A stretch of 64,000 nucleotides of DNA from Photobacterium sp. CCB-ST2H9 (lineage in GTDB: Bacteria > Pseudomonadota > Gammaproteobacteria > Enterobacterales > Vibrionaceae), in contig NZ_CP100426.1 of the NCBI RefSeq assembly GCF_023151555.2, positions 1,426,001 through 1,490,000 on the forward strand, given 5' to 3'. Below, piece by piece: positions 1 to 7,993 of this stretch. Every line of letters starts with the position of its first letter. Position 1 is the stretch's first letter. The position numbers and the translations under genes were made by a program. The notes under the pieces are model-generated. The model did not search any database and was not told the DNA's origin. It was given only the letters and a program-made list of their open reading frames with translations.

Positions 1-806
1 TGATATCTGCATTTATCAGTCTGGTTGTGATTTTAATTGCCATTAATACAAATGCAGAAGGGAAGTTGGCAATAATGAATGATCCTGCCAATTTTTTCGA
101 TGTGGGGTTGATACTTGTTTTTGCTTTGGGAGTGTATAAAAAGTCAAGAATTGCTTCAGTTTTAGTTTTGGTTCATTTTATTGTGTCGAAATTAATTATT
201 TCCATTGAAACTCAATCGGTTAACGGTCTGTGGATTTCTTTTGTTTTTCTCTATTTTTATGGCAAGGCCATCAAGGGAGCGTTTGTTTACCATAAATTAG
301 ATAAAGAGAATAATCCAGATTATAAGGAAACACCGAAATGGATTTATGTCATTAGTATCCCATCTGTTGTCGTTTTTATTTTAATCCTTGGGTTTGTGTT
401 AATGTCAACTTTCGGATTTATTCCATCTACAAGAGTCCAATCAAATCAAGAAATTAGCAAGAATGACATCTCTATTCTTAGACAGAATGGTATTGTTAAC
501 GATGACGATAAGGTTGAGTTTTTCTATTCTCAAGGATTCTTATCAATTATGGAGAGTGGGAATGTTTTGACTCAAGATCGAGTGATTCTTTATTTGACAG
601 ATGAGAATGAATCGGTGCTGGTTTATGAAATTCCCCTGAGTGAAATCACCAGTGTAGAAATGGAATTACAGGGTGATATATTCACTGAAAGTATCTATAA
701 AGTGAATACTGAAGATCCAGACCATTGGATCAAGCTTTTCTTGTCAGTCGAGCAAAATGGTGATCAAAAATTCATAAATGCTTTGCAGGATAGATTAGGA
801 AGATAA
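1..806 (+). CDS. Membrane protein of unknown function, 5' end cut by the window edge
   Basis: The frame is open from base 3 to the stop at 806. A GTG at 27 could be read as a start, but it lies inside a hydrophobic stretch that continues to the edge, so the real start is probably upstream. The visible part has about four further hydrophobic segments in its first 130 residues (the last is a strong one around residues 105-128), followed by a soluble tail of about 130 residues rich in acidic residues. This suggests an inner-membrane anchor with a C-terminal sensing or binding domain. I do not recognise the family. The gene is visibly AT-richer than the pullulanase gene that follows. Confidence 0.6.
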   Translation, partial: ISAFISLVVILIAINTNAEGKLAIMNDPANFFDVGLILVFALGVYKKSRIASVLVLVHFIVSKLIISIETQSVNGLWISFVFLYFYGKAIKGAFVYHKLDKENNPDYKETPKWIYVISIPSVVVFILILGFVLMSTFGFIPSTRVQSNQEISKNDISILRQNGIVNDDDKVEFFYSQGFLSIMESGNVLTQDRVILYLTDENESVLVYEIPLSEITSVEMELQGDIFTESIYKVNTEDPDHWIKLFLSVEQNGDQKFINALQDRLGR

Positions 807-880
807 GTATCTATCAATCAAATTATAAGTTTTTGAAAACCGATTCGCAGAAAATGAATCATGCTCTGACTCTAACGCTG

Positions 881-931
881 ACGCCCCCACACCCCCTCAG
901 GGCGTAGAATAGGGGGCGTAGGCAGGGGGTG
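881..931. promoter_or_regulatory. G/C-tract inverted repeats upstream of pullulanase, possible MalT-type boxes
   Basis: This lies in the 352-bp gap 807-1158, which has no gene. The arms ACGCCCCC (881-888) and GGGGGCGT (912-919) are perfect complements, and so are CACCCCCT (890-897) and AGGGGGTG (924-931). The two pairs interleave rather than nest. GGGGGTGAGA at 925-934 differs at two of ten positions from the enterobacterial MalT box GGGGAKGAGG. MalT control of maltodextrin genes is known from enterics and vibrios; its action here is inferred. Confidence 0.35.
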
Positions 932-1158
932 AGATAACAAGATCACAGTTCAATTTTTTCTTGCCATACAATAAGTTAATCGGTTCACATTTCGATTGGA
1001 TTTCACCGGAAGCAGAATTTCGGACGTTATTTTTTGTGCTATCTACATCTCACCTGACGGGCGTAAATCGCTGCGTCGGGGGGAGTAAGAAAACATCAAC
1101 AATAACGTGATCCTTCGGGAGTCATCTCTCCCGCAAAGGACGGCAAAAGGAAATCGAC

Positions 1159-3753
1159 ATGAGAACCTTACCTACACTCGTGATTGGCGCGACGCTGATC
1201 AGTGCTCCCGCGGTCGCCGACTGGCACTTCCGGGGAACGCCGAACCAGTGGAACGCGGCACAGATGACAGAAATCGCGGCCAACCACTATCAAACTTGCC
1301 AGACTTTTCAGCAAGGGGATGCCACCGGTGGTGCCCGGTTTAAAATTGACCGCTACGCTGACTGGCAGGAAAGTTATCCCGCCAGCGATTACACGGTTAC
1401 CGGAGATCAAAGCTATCAAATTGATTTTTATACCGACAGCCACAGCATACAAACCACGCAAGTTGCCAGTTGTGATAGCCAGACTTATGCACAAAATTTT
1501 AGCGCGCTTTATTTTCGCGGCACGGCCAACAACTGGGCCGCAGATGCGATGACGCTGGCCGGTGACCATACGTGGTCACGCTTGATTCATTTTGACGGGC
1601 AGACCAATCAGCGATTTAAATTTGACCTGACCGGGGACTGGTCGCAGAACTATGGTGACAATCAGAATGACGGCGTGCTGGATGCGGCTGGTGGTGATAT
1701 CTATACAAACGTGAGTGGCGATTATGTGGTCACGGTGAACGACCAGACACTGGCGTACAGTCTGAGGGCCGTGAATCCATGTACCACTGACTGTGCGATT
1801 CAGCCGACACTCGGCGCCACCTATCAACCGGATAAGACGACTTTTGCGATCTGGTCGCCGGACCACAGCAATGTCACGATCACCGTGAATGGGACAGAGT
1901 ACCCGCTCACCAAAGTGAGTGACTTCAACGGTTACACCGATGTTTATCAGACTGAAGTCAGTGGGGATTTGTATCTGGCTGAGTACACCTTCAAGATCAA
2001 CGGGATTCCGGTCCGGGACCCCTACGGGAAAATGGTGAAACCCGGTACGGGAGACAGTGAAGCCATCAACATTGTGATGGATATGTCCCGCACCCGTCCT
2101 GAAGGGGGCTGGGCTGAGCGGCCTGCACTCGTCAATCGGGAAGATGCCGTGATTTACGAAGTTCATGTCCGTGATTTTACGATCGATGCCAGTTCTGGCG
2201 TGAGCGCGGCCAAGCGCGGTAAGTTTCTGGGCATGGTCGAAAGCGGCACCCGTTATAACGGACTGAAAACAGGGATTGATCATCTGGTCGATCTGGGGGT
2301 GACGCACGTCCAGCTGCTGCCCGTCTATGATTTCGCGACCTGTGACGGACTGCCGGACAGCGACCCGTGTTACAACTGGGGTTATGACCCGCGCAATTAC
2401 AATGTGCCGGAAGAGCGTTATTCACAGGTGCCGACCGATTACGAGGCGCGTGCGAACGAGTTTAAGACGATGGTGAATGAATTCCACAAAGCCGGGATTC
2501 GGGTCATCATGGATGTGGTGTATAACCACACTTTCGCCAATGAAATGTTTGAAAACATCAGTGGCAGCTATTACACCGCAACGGACCTTTCCGGGACCGG
2601 CAATTCAATTGACGCCGACCAGTCGATGGTCAGCCGGATGATTCAGGATTCACTGGCTTACTGGGTTGATGAGTATGGTGTTGATGGTTTCCGTTTCGAC
2701 CTGATCGGCATTTTCTCTTACGGGGAAGTTGAAAAATGGGGACGCACGCTGAATCAGCAATTCCCGGACCGCAACTTGCTTATCTACGGTGAACCGTGGA
2801 ATGGCTACGCCAGTGATCCGAAAGAAGCGCAACGCGTCCGCTACGGCACAACGCACAACATGGCGGATGAACATGTCGGCGTCTTCAACGGTGCGTATCG
2901 GGAAGCGCTGAAGGGCTCGAATGACGATACCCGCACCGGTTTTATGTTCAACAATCTGGACAGTGCAGAAGCCGGATGGTCAATCTACGACGGGATGCGC
3001 GGCTCGGCATACGACCCGAACGACAGCCGGAACAGTACCTGGTTCAGGAACTATGCGGCTGATCCGGAGCAAAGCATCAACTACATTTCTGCCCACGATA
3101 ACTTTGGGTTGTGGGATAAGGTTTACTTAAGTCTGTCGAGTGATGTCGTGCAGAACAGTTCCCACCAAATTCTCAGCCTGACGCCGCCCGCAAATCTCGA
3201 TTACGCTAAGCGAGTGGTGAACTTTGGTATGGGGATGGTGCTGACCAGTCAGGGCATTGGGTTTGTCCATGCCGGGGATGAGTTCTTAAGGACTAAAACC
3301 GACAATGAACAAATCAGCACCCCCAGCGCCTGGAACTTCGGTGATCACGGCGGCACGCACAATACGTACAATGCCCCGGACAGCTTTAACAGCATCAAGT
3401 GGCATCGTCGCGCTGACAACGCTGCCACCTATGACTACCTGAAAGATCTGATTGCGTTGCGACGTAACCATGCCGGACTGCGCATGACCTCGAATCAGGA
3501 TATTGCCAATTACCTGACGGTTACCAGACCGGATGCGTTTGGCGGCCAACTGGTGACCGGTTATATCACCTACCCGCAAGACACGCATAACCTGTTTGTG
3601 GTGTATAACAGCGGGAATCATCAGACCATCAGCCTGCCTGCGGGCAACTGGACGCTGGCTGCGGATGCTTCGGGTGCTCAGAACCAGCCCGGACTTTCCG
3701 GCAACGTCATTGTTGAAGGGACAGCGGTGACTGTGTTTACGCAGGCCCGGTAA
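1159..3753 (+). CDS. pulA: Secreted type I pullulanase (GH13)
   Basis: It probably hydrolyses alpha-1,6 branch points of pullulan or glycogen-derived dextrins outside the cytoplasm. A signal peptide spans residues 1-20. Two similar N-terminal starch-binding-like modules follow, each opening with an FRGT.N.W motif (about 21-110 and 115-205), then a CBM48-like domain and the GH13 barrel. The type I pullulanase signature YNWGYDP is at 405-411. The catalytic residues read as D514 (in FRFDL), E545 (in GEPWN) and D647 (in SAHDN), and DVVYNH starts at about 452. The start is the ATG after AAAGGAAATCGAC. At 864 residues it is longer than cytoplasmic pullulanases because of the duplicated binding modules. 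No lipobox is visible. Confidence 0.9.
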   Translation: MRTLPTLVIGATLISAPAVADWHFRGTPNQWNAAQMTEIAANHYQTCQTFQQGDATGGARFKIDRYADWQESYPASDYTVTGDQSYQIDFYTDSHSIQTTQVASCDSQTYAQNFSALYFRGTANNWAADAMTLAGDHTWSRLIHFDGQTNQRFKFDLTGDWSQNYGDNQNDGVLDAAGGDIYTNVSGDYVVTVNDQTLAYSLRAVNPCTTDCAIQPTLGATYQPDKTTFAIWSPDHSNVTITVNGTEYPLTKVSDFNGYTDVYQTEVSGDLYLAEYTFKINGIPVRDPYGKMVKPGTGDSEAINIVMDMSRTRPEGGWAERPALVNREDAVIYEVHVRDFTIDASSGVSAAKRGKFLGMVESGTRYNGLKTGIDHLVDLGVTHVQLLPVYDFATCDGLPDSDPCYNWGYDPRNYNVPEERYSQVPTDYEARANEFKTMVNEFHKAGIRVIMDVVYNHTFANEMFENISGSYYTATDLSGTGNSIDADQSMVSRMIQDSLAYWVDEYGVDGFRFDLIGIFSYGEVEKWGRTLNQQFPDRNLLIYGEPWNGYASDPKEAQRVRYGTTHNMADEHVGVFNGAYREALKGSNDDTRTGFMFNNLDSAEAGWSIYDGMRGSAYDPNDSRNSTWFRNYAADPEQSINYISAHDNFGLWDKVYLSLSSDVVQNSSHQILSLTPPANLDYAKRVVNFGMGMVLTSQGIGFVHAGDEFLRTKTDNEQISTPSAWNFGDHGGTHNTYNAPDSFNSIKWHRRADNAATYDYLKDLIALRRNHAGLRMTSNQDIANYLTVTRPDAFGGQLVTGYITYPQDTHNLFVVYNSGNHQTISLPAGNWTLAADASGAQNQPGLSGNVIVEGTAVTVFTQAR

Positions 3754-3782
3754 GGCTCTGATTCACAGGTGACCTGACATTC

Positions 3783-3819
3783 AAAACCGGTGATTCGCTC
3801 AGGGTGACCGGTTTTTTTT
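3783..3819 (+). terminator. Rho-independent terminator of pulA
   Basis: AAAACCGGT (3783-3791) pairs with ACCGGTTTT (3807-3815), and the T-run continues to 3819. It lies 30 bp after the pulA stop. Confidence 0.9.
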
Positions 3820-3917
3820 GTGCGTTTCAGAACCTGAGGTCCGGAATTGATTTTTTGCTTTACCTTCCTGCAACGGGAAGCTTTATGCTAATGGCTGTTG
3901 TTGATGAGGAGGATACG

Positions 3918-4031
3918 ATGGGCTGTTGTAATCAGGCACCGAATGGCGGCAGCAATAAATTGGGGCTGCTGGTGAAGGGGATTCTGGGGCTGGCTGTGGT
4001 GATTGTAGTGCTGGCGGTCGCGTTTGGCTAA
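3918..4031 (+). CDS. Small single-span membrane protein, 37 residues
   Basis: The ATG at 3918 is preceded by GATGAGGAGGATACG, a strong ribosome-binding site. The peptide opens with MGCCNQAPNGG, a Cys-Cys pair in a short polar head, and continues into one hydrophobic helix from about residue 15 to the end. The frame extends upstream to 3804 through the pulA terminator, but that extension has no ribosome-binding site. Function is unknown. The adjacent cysteines suggest metal binding or disulfide chemistry, but that is speculation. Confidence 0.6.
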   Translation: MGCCNQAPNGGSNKLGLLVKGILGLAVVIVVLAVAFG

Positions 4032-4087
4032 GCATGACATCGCTGACCGATGTATTGCGAATCGGAACATCGCGAACAGATGCGGAG

Positions 4088-4116
4088 TTGACTCTGACAA
4101 TAAAGTTGGGTAACTT
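4088..4116 (+). promoter_or_regulatory. Candidate sigma-70 promoter for the ABC-F leader
   Basis: TTGACT (4088-4093) and TAACTT (4111-4116) are separated by 17 bp. The -35 is good and the -10 is weak. It would start a transcript near 4123 that runs through the leader peptide and both terminators into the ABC-F gene. Confidence 0.4.
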
Positions 4117-4147
4117 TCCGCCGAATACGAATTTGGACTTCTCTACG

Positions 4148-4201
4148 ATGTTTTACATCCTCTTTAAGAATTTTGTCAGGCGAGTGTGCTCCGCGCATTA
4201 A
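4148..4201 (+). CDS. Candidate 17-residue leader peptide
   Basis: The frame from ATG 4148 to TAA 4199-4201 reads MFYILFKNFVRRVCSAH. It lies 25 nt downstream of the predicted transcript start. Four bases after its stop a second mini-frame (4206-4238) encodes MKCCSELKLF. The stop of the first and the start of the second both sit inside the hairpin 4189-4223, the arrangement expected if ribosome stalling on the first switches the downstream RNA fold. The ribosome-binding site is weak (GGA about 12 nt upstream). Leader peptides of this kind control erm, cat and several ABC-F resistance genes; that role is inferred here. Confidence 0.4.
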   Translation: MFYILFKNFVRRVCSAH

Positions 4202-4312
4202 CACGATGAAGTGTTGCTCGGAGCTGAAACTCTTCTGAATCTTCATCAGATATAACACGGCATGCCTGATTTTACAGGCGGATGTGTTGTATCTGAACAA
4301 AGTAGAGAGTGG

Positions 4313-4345
4313 GGCCGACGATGACCTTCATCGCCGGCCTTTTTT
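4313..4345 (+). terminator. Intrinsic terminator 1 in the ABC-F leader
   Basis: GGCCGACGATGA (4313-4324) pairs with TCATCGCCGGCC (4328-4339) with one mismatch and a 3-nt loop, followed by six Ts. Confidence 0.8.
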
Positions 4346-4398
4346 GTTTCTGGCAGACAGAAACAAAGCATGATGTTTCTTGAAGAAAATTCTTGAAG

Positions 4399-4436
4399 CG
4401 GGGGGCCGGTATGTAAATACCGCCCCCCGTTTTTTT
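4399..4436 (+). terminator. Intrinsic terminator 2, immediately before the ABC-F start
   Basis: A stem of about 13 bp, from CGGGGGG at 4399-4405 to CCCCCCG at 4423-4429, is followed by a T-run at 4430-4436. The ABC-F ATG is at 4451, so any transcript reaching that gene must read through it. Confidence 0.85.
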
Positions 4437-4450
4437 ATGGATGTAACACA

Positions 4451-6010
4451 ATGAGTTTACTGAATATTCAAAATCTGACTTACCACATCGGCGACAAAAC
4501 CCTGTATCAGAATGCCGATTTCATGCTGTTTCCCGGTGAGCATCTGGGGGTGACCGGTAAGAACGGCGTCGGGAAAACTACCTTTCTGAAACTGCTTCAG
4601 GCAGAGATCCTGCCTGACGGCGGCGATATTGTCTGGCAGCCGTCTGTACAGATCGGTTATCTGGACCAGCATGCGCAGATGAATGTGGCGTTGTCTGTCC
4701 GCGGTTATCTGCAAACGGCCTTTGCTGATTTATATGCTCTCGAAGCGGAAATGATGGCGATTTATGCCTGCCCTGAAAAAAGTGTCCGGGACAGCTATCT
4801 GAGCCGGGCGGCGACGATTCAGGCCACGCTGGAAAGCCAGTCTTTTTACGTGATCAGCAGCCGGATTGATGCGGTGGCTGACGGGCTGGGGATCATTCAG
4901 TTCGGAATGGACACCCGGCTGGGTGATCTGAGCGGCGGGCAGCGGCACAAAGTGATGCTGGCTTCGCTGTTGCTGATTTCGCCGGATGTATTGCTGCTGG
5001 ATGAACCGACCAACTATCTGGATACCGCGCATGTCGACTGGCTGGCTGACTATCTGAACAGCTTTGAGGGTGCGTTTCTGGTGGTGTCTCATGACCGGGC
5101 CTTTCTGAACCGGATCGCAACGGGGATCTGCGATATCGACCGTCAGCAAATCAGCAAATATAAAGGTAATGTGGATAAGGCGCTGGCCCAGAAAGCCAGT
5201 GCGGATGCGGCGCATGCCAAGCAGTATCTGGCGCAGAAAAAACATATCGATAAGCTGGAACAGTTCATCGCCAAAAACGGGGCCGGGGTCAATGCGAGCA
5301 TTGCCAATGGCCGGAAAAAGCAGCTGGCACGCATGGATCGTCTGGCTGCACCAGAGCAGGAAAAGGCAATTTCGTTTGCTTTCCGAACTGCGGATCATGC
5401 TGCACAGAAAGTGCTGTCGGCATCGTCACTGGTGATTGGTTATTCCCGGCCGTTGCTGCCGGAAATGGGCCTCACGCTGTCCCGGGGCGAGAAAGTGGTG
5501 ATTGCCGGTTTTAACGGGATCGGAAAATCCACTTTGCTGAAAACACTGGTCGGCGAACTGGCGCCCATTGCCGGGCAGGTGGCGTTGTCACAGGGACTGA
5601 AACTGGGCTATTTCGAACAGGAATTACACTGGGATGATCCGGAGGCAACGCCTGTGAATCTGGTGATATCTGCCTGCCCTGGTTCGGATGACAAAGCGGC
5701 CAGACAGCATTTGGCACGCTTTGGGGTTTCAGGCAAGCTGGCGATTCAACCGATCCGTTCACTGAGCGGCGGCGAGCAGACTAAAGTGAAGCTCTGCCGT
5801 CTGGCACTTCAGCCAACTAACCTGCTGGTGCTGGATGAGCCGACCACGCATCTGGATGCCAAAGTGAAATCGGCGCTGAAGCAGGCGCTGAAGGATTACA
5901 ACGGAACGTTGATTGTGGTTTCGCACGAAAAGGATTTTGTCGCCGGATGGCCGGACCGGGTGGTGGATATCCAGTCTGTTCAGACGTCAGCAAGCGCGGC
6001 ATTGGTTTAA
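4451..6010 (+). CDS. ABC-F family ATPase, possible ribosome-protection or translation factor
   Basis: This is a soluble protein with two ABC domains and no membrane segment, as in ABC-F proteins that bind the ribosomal E site. Domain 1 has Walker A GKNGVGKTT, signature LSGGQRHK and Walker B LLLDEPTNYLD. Domain 2 has GFNGIGKST, LSGGEQTK and LVLDEPTTHLD. A basic linker between them (about residues 240-300) is where ribosome-acting members carry the P-site tRNA interaction motif. At 519 residues it matches the family. The upstream leader resembles the drug-responsive attenuators known for vmlR, lsa and vga-type genes, and the next gene is an efflux pump 6 bp away, so an antibiotic-protection role is plausible. 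A housekeeping translation-factor role is the alternative. The ribosome-binding site is weak (GGAT). Confidence 0.8.
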   Translation: MSLLNIQNLTYHIGDKTLYQNADFMLFPGEHLGVTGKNGVGKTTFLKLLQAEILPDGGDIVWQPSVQIGYLDQHAQMNVALSVRGYLQTAFADLYALEAEMMAIYACPEKSVRDSYLSRAATIQATLESQSFYVISSRIDAVADGLGIIQFGMDTRLGDLSGGQRHKVMLASLLLISPDVLLLDEPTNYLDTAHVDWLADYLNSFEGAFLVVSHDRAFLNRIATGICDIDRQQISKYKGNVDKALAQKASADAAHAKQYLAQKKHIDKLEQFIAKNGAGVNASIANGRKKQLARMDRLAAPEQEKAISFAFRTADHAAQKVLSASSLVIGYSRPLLPEMGLTLSRGEKVVIAGFNGIGKSTLLKTLVGELAPIAGQVALSQGLKLGYFEQELHWDDPEATPVNLVISACPGSDDKAARQHLARFGVSGKLAIQPIRSLSGGEQTKVKLCRLALQPTNLLVLDEPTTHLDAKVKSALKQALKDYNGTLIVVSHEKDFVAGWPDRVVDIQSVQTSASAALV

Positions 6011-6016
6011 GGAAAG

Positions 6017-7180
6017 ATGAAGATGTTGAATGTTCTGCTGTTTTTGATTGCTTTTCTGGTCGGTGCAGATGAGCTGATGCTGGGGCCGATTCTGGCCCCT
6101 ATCGGCAATGATTTGGGGGTTGCGCCGGAGCGGGTGACTTTGTTTATTACGACCTACAGCGTGGCACTGGCCTGTGTGGCGCCGTTTTTGGGTGCTTATT
6201 CTGATCGACATGGCCGGATGACCGTGCTGATCCCGGCATCTTTGTTATTCGGGCTGGCTTCGGTGGCGACCGGTGTGGTCGGCACATTTGAAGCCGGTCT
6301 GGTGACTCGGGTTGTGACAGGGCTGGCGAGTGCAGGTATGCTGCCAATTGCCTTTGCCCTGGCAGCGGATTCTTCCGGTGGTGAAGCAATGAAACGGATC
6401 GCCTGGGTGCAGTCCGGACTGACACTGGGCATGATTGCCAGCCCGGCGCTGGGGGCATTTCTGGCGGAAAGCCTGTCCTGGCGGGCTGGTTTTTTGGTGC
6501 TTGGTGTCTGTGCCTGGATTATTGCAGCGGCATTGGGATATCTGTCTCTCAGCGAAAAGGATCTGCCGGTAAAAACGGTCGTTGCATCTGAAACGCGCGA
6601 AGATGCATCCGGCAAAATCTGGGCGATCCCCGGTGCGGCCGGGGCGCTGCTGGCCATGTGCTTTGGTCTTGGCGGCGGGATTGGGTTATTTAACCTGATC
6701 GGTCAGCACTTACGGGACACACAGGGCTTGTCCATGTGGTCAGTCGGCAGCCTGTATGCGGTGCTGGGCTGTGTCAGCGTGGTCGGTAATCTTCTGATGC
6801 CGCGGTTATCGGCGCGTCTGGAAAGCGGTCGTCAGGTCATGCGTATCGCCTTATTGGTTTGTGTGCTGGTCAGCGTCTGGTTTTATCTGTTCCCCGCAGA
6901 AAATCTGCTGGTGCTGATTCCGCCATTATTGCTGTGGTCACTGGCGGGCGGTGTGGGTTCACCGGCATTGCAAAGCTATATTGCGGAACTGTCGCCGGCA
7001 CACCGTGGAATCCTGATGTCACTGGCAATGACCATGATGCATTTGGGGGTTGCGCTATGGTCTGGTGTTGCCGGGTTTGTCTACACGACAGGTCCGGTCG
7101 GGATGGCATTACTTGCCTTTGTCCTGTTTGGCGTGGCAATGACGGTTTTGCAGCCGGTGAAAATGAAACGCGCATCATAA
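6017..7180 (+). CDS. MFS transporter (DHA1 type), cotranscribed with the ABC-F gene
   Basis: This 387-residue protein has about twelve hydrophobic segments and the MFS loop motif as DRHGR near residue 65, typical of drug:proton antiporters. An acidic DE sits in the first helix (VGADELMLGP), a feature of DHA1 pumps and sugar exporters. Only 6 bp separate it from the ABC-F stop and no terminator intervenes, so the two form one transcription unit under the same leader. Export of the compound that induces the leader is the natural reading, but the substrate cannot be told from sequence. Confidence 0.8.
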   Translation: MKMLNVLLFLIAFLVGADELMLGPILAPIGNDLGVAPERVTLFITTYSVALACVAPFLGAYSDRHGRMTVLIPASLLFGLASVATGVVGTFEAGLVTRVVTGLASAGMLPIAFALAADSSGGEAMKRIAWVQSGLTLGMIASPALGAFLAESLSWRAGFLVLGVCAWIIAAALGYLSLSEKDLPVKTVVASETREDASGKIWAIPGAAGALLAMCFGLGGGIGLFNLIGQHLRDTQGLSMWSVGSLYAVLGCVSVVGNLLMPRLSARLESGRQVMRIALLVCVLVSVWFYLFPAENLLVLIPPLLLWSLAGGVGSPALQSYIAELSPAHRGILMSLAMTMMHLGVALWSGVAGFVYTTGPVGMALLAFVLFGVAMTVLQPVKMKRAS

Positions 7181-7189
7181 GATGAGTGT

Positions 7190-7221
7190 CCGCCCTGTAC
7201 GGGATTGATCGTGCAGGGCGG
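7190..7221. terminator. GC-rich hairpin after the MFS gene
   Basis: CCGCCCTGTAC (7190-7200), a 10-nt loop, then GTGCAGGGCGG (7211-7221), with one G-U pair. There is no T-run on either strand. It sits between convergent genes and is nearly identical in arms and loop length to the hairpin at 9858-9889. Confidence 0.5.
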
Positions 7222-7239
7222 AAAATTTCATGCTGTATT

Positions 7240-7956
7240 TTACAGTGTATGGATATACTGGATGTCGGTTTCACGATAAGCAATTTCTGCAAGCTTCCAC
7301 TCACCGTCAATCCGGGTAAAGGTCCAGTAGCTTGAAGATTTTTTGGCGTATTCTGTTCCTTTCTTCAACTGACCACTGGCTTTCGTGATTTTGCCGGTTT
7401 CCTTATCGACGACATAATCTTTGATCATCGCATTCAATGAAGCGGTTACGGTGATCCCGTCTTTAAGATCATTCAGATCTGCCACATGGATTGCATATGG
7501 TTGCAGGGATGTGATGCTTTCTATCCGGCAAATATTCATGACGCCTTCTTTTTGCCATGGCGTTAAAAAACGTTCGTTTTGCTGATGAAAATAATCATTT
7601 GTCATTCTTTTTGACAAGGCTTCTTTATTCATTTCCTGCCAGTAACGATAGATCTCATGCATCAGTTGCTCAAAGACAGGCTGAAGATTGGTCCATTCAA
7701 AGTCATTGCTTTTTGCAATCAGGCAATCAAATTGCTGTTGCAGGTCAGACTTTTGGCTGGATGAATTACAAAACTCACAAATGAATAAAATAATGATGAC
7801 AGGTACAGCAAGTATGATCACGAAAGGGGCGACACTTCCAGAAGAGCGAGCGTGTTTGAATGAAGATGAAAATCCTCCGGGGGCAGCTAAGGCGGATTCA
7901 GCGGCGAATGCGAAAACGAAAGCGGCTAATATGAGAATCGGAGTTTTATTTTTCAT
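7240..7956 (-). CDS. Tim44-like domain envelope protein, paralogue 3
   Basis: A signal peptide (residues 1-24, ending ALA) is followed by a short APGG/serine-rich stretch, one transmembrane helix (about 43-62) and a C-terminal domain of about 165 residues resembling the NTF2-fold Tim44-like domain. Shared landmarks with the two upstream paralogues are FEWxxLQPxFEQLMHxxYRxWQ, LSKxMTxDY, the run IxSLQPYxIH and the closing SYWTFxRxxGxWKLAEIA. It is the most downstream of three tandem minus-strand copies. In mitochondria the domain anchors import machinery; in bacteria most members are uncharacterised membrane-anchored proteins. It probably extends into periplasm or cytosol from an inner-membrane anchor; the orientation is unresolved. 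Confidence 0.75.
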   Translation of the reverse strand: MKNKTPILILAAFVFAFAAESALAAPGGFSSSFKHARSSGSVAPFVIILAVPVIIILFICEFCNSSSQKSDLQQQFDCLIAKSNDFEWTNLQPVFEQLMHEIYRYWQEMNKEALSKRMTNDYFHQQNERFLTPWQKEGVMNICRIESITSLQPYAIHVADLNDLKDGITVTASLNAMIKDYVVDKETGKITKASGQLKKGTEYAKKSSSYWTFTRIDGEWKLAEIAYRETDIQYIHTL

Positions 7957-7993
7957 TGTTTATATTTCTCTGTCAATTTGAATGAATGCAGTT

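Larger units (their letters stand above)
4123..4436 (+). promoter_or_regulatory. Structured attenuator-like leader of the ABC-F gene
   Basis: The gap 4032-4450 holds no ordinary gene but many pairing elements: CTCCG/CGGAG (4189-4193 with 4219-4223) enclosing AACAC/GTGTT; the alternative GATGAAG/CTTCATC (4205-4211 with 4241-4247); CAGATATAACA with TGTTGTATCTG (4247-4257 with 4285-4295, one G-U pair); and then two intrinsic terminators. CGATGAA (4204-4210) is also complementary to TTCATCG (4327-4333), the descending arm of terminator 1, so an antiterminated form is possible. The T-run of terminator 2 ends 14 nt before the ABC-F start, which leaves no room for a promoter after it. Confidence 0.55.

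Noticed and set aside
1576..2307. A long minus-strand open frame inside pulA
   Set aside because: Antisense to the GH13 gene, whose plus-strand frame has clear catalytic motifs; the translation shows no family features.
4028..4300. A 90-codon minus-strand frame across the ABC-F leader
   Set aside because: No ribosome-binding site or homology features; the region is better explained as a structured plus-strand leader.
4730..5398. A 222-codon minus-strand frame inside the ABC-F gene
   Set aside because: Shadow of a high-GC third-position bias; the plus frame carries complete Walker and signature motifs.
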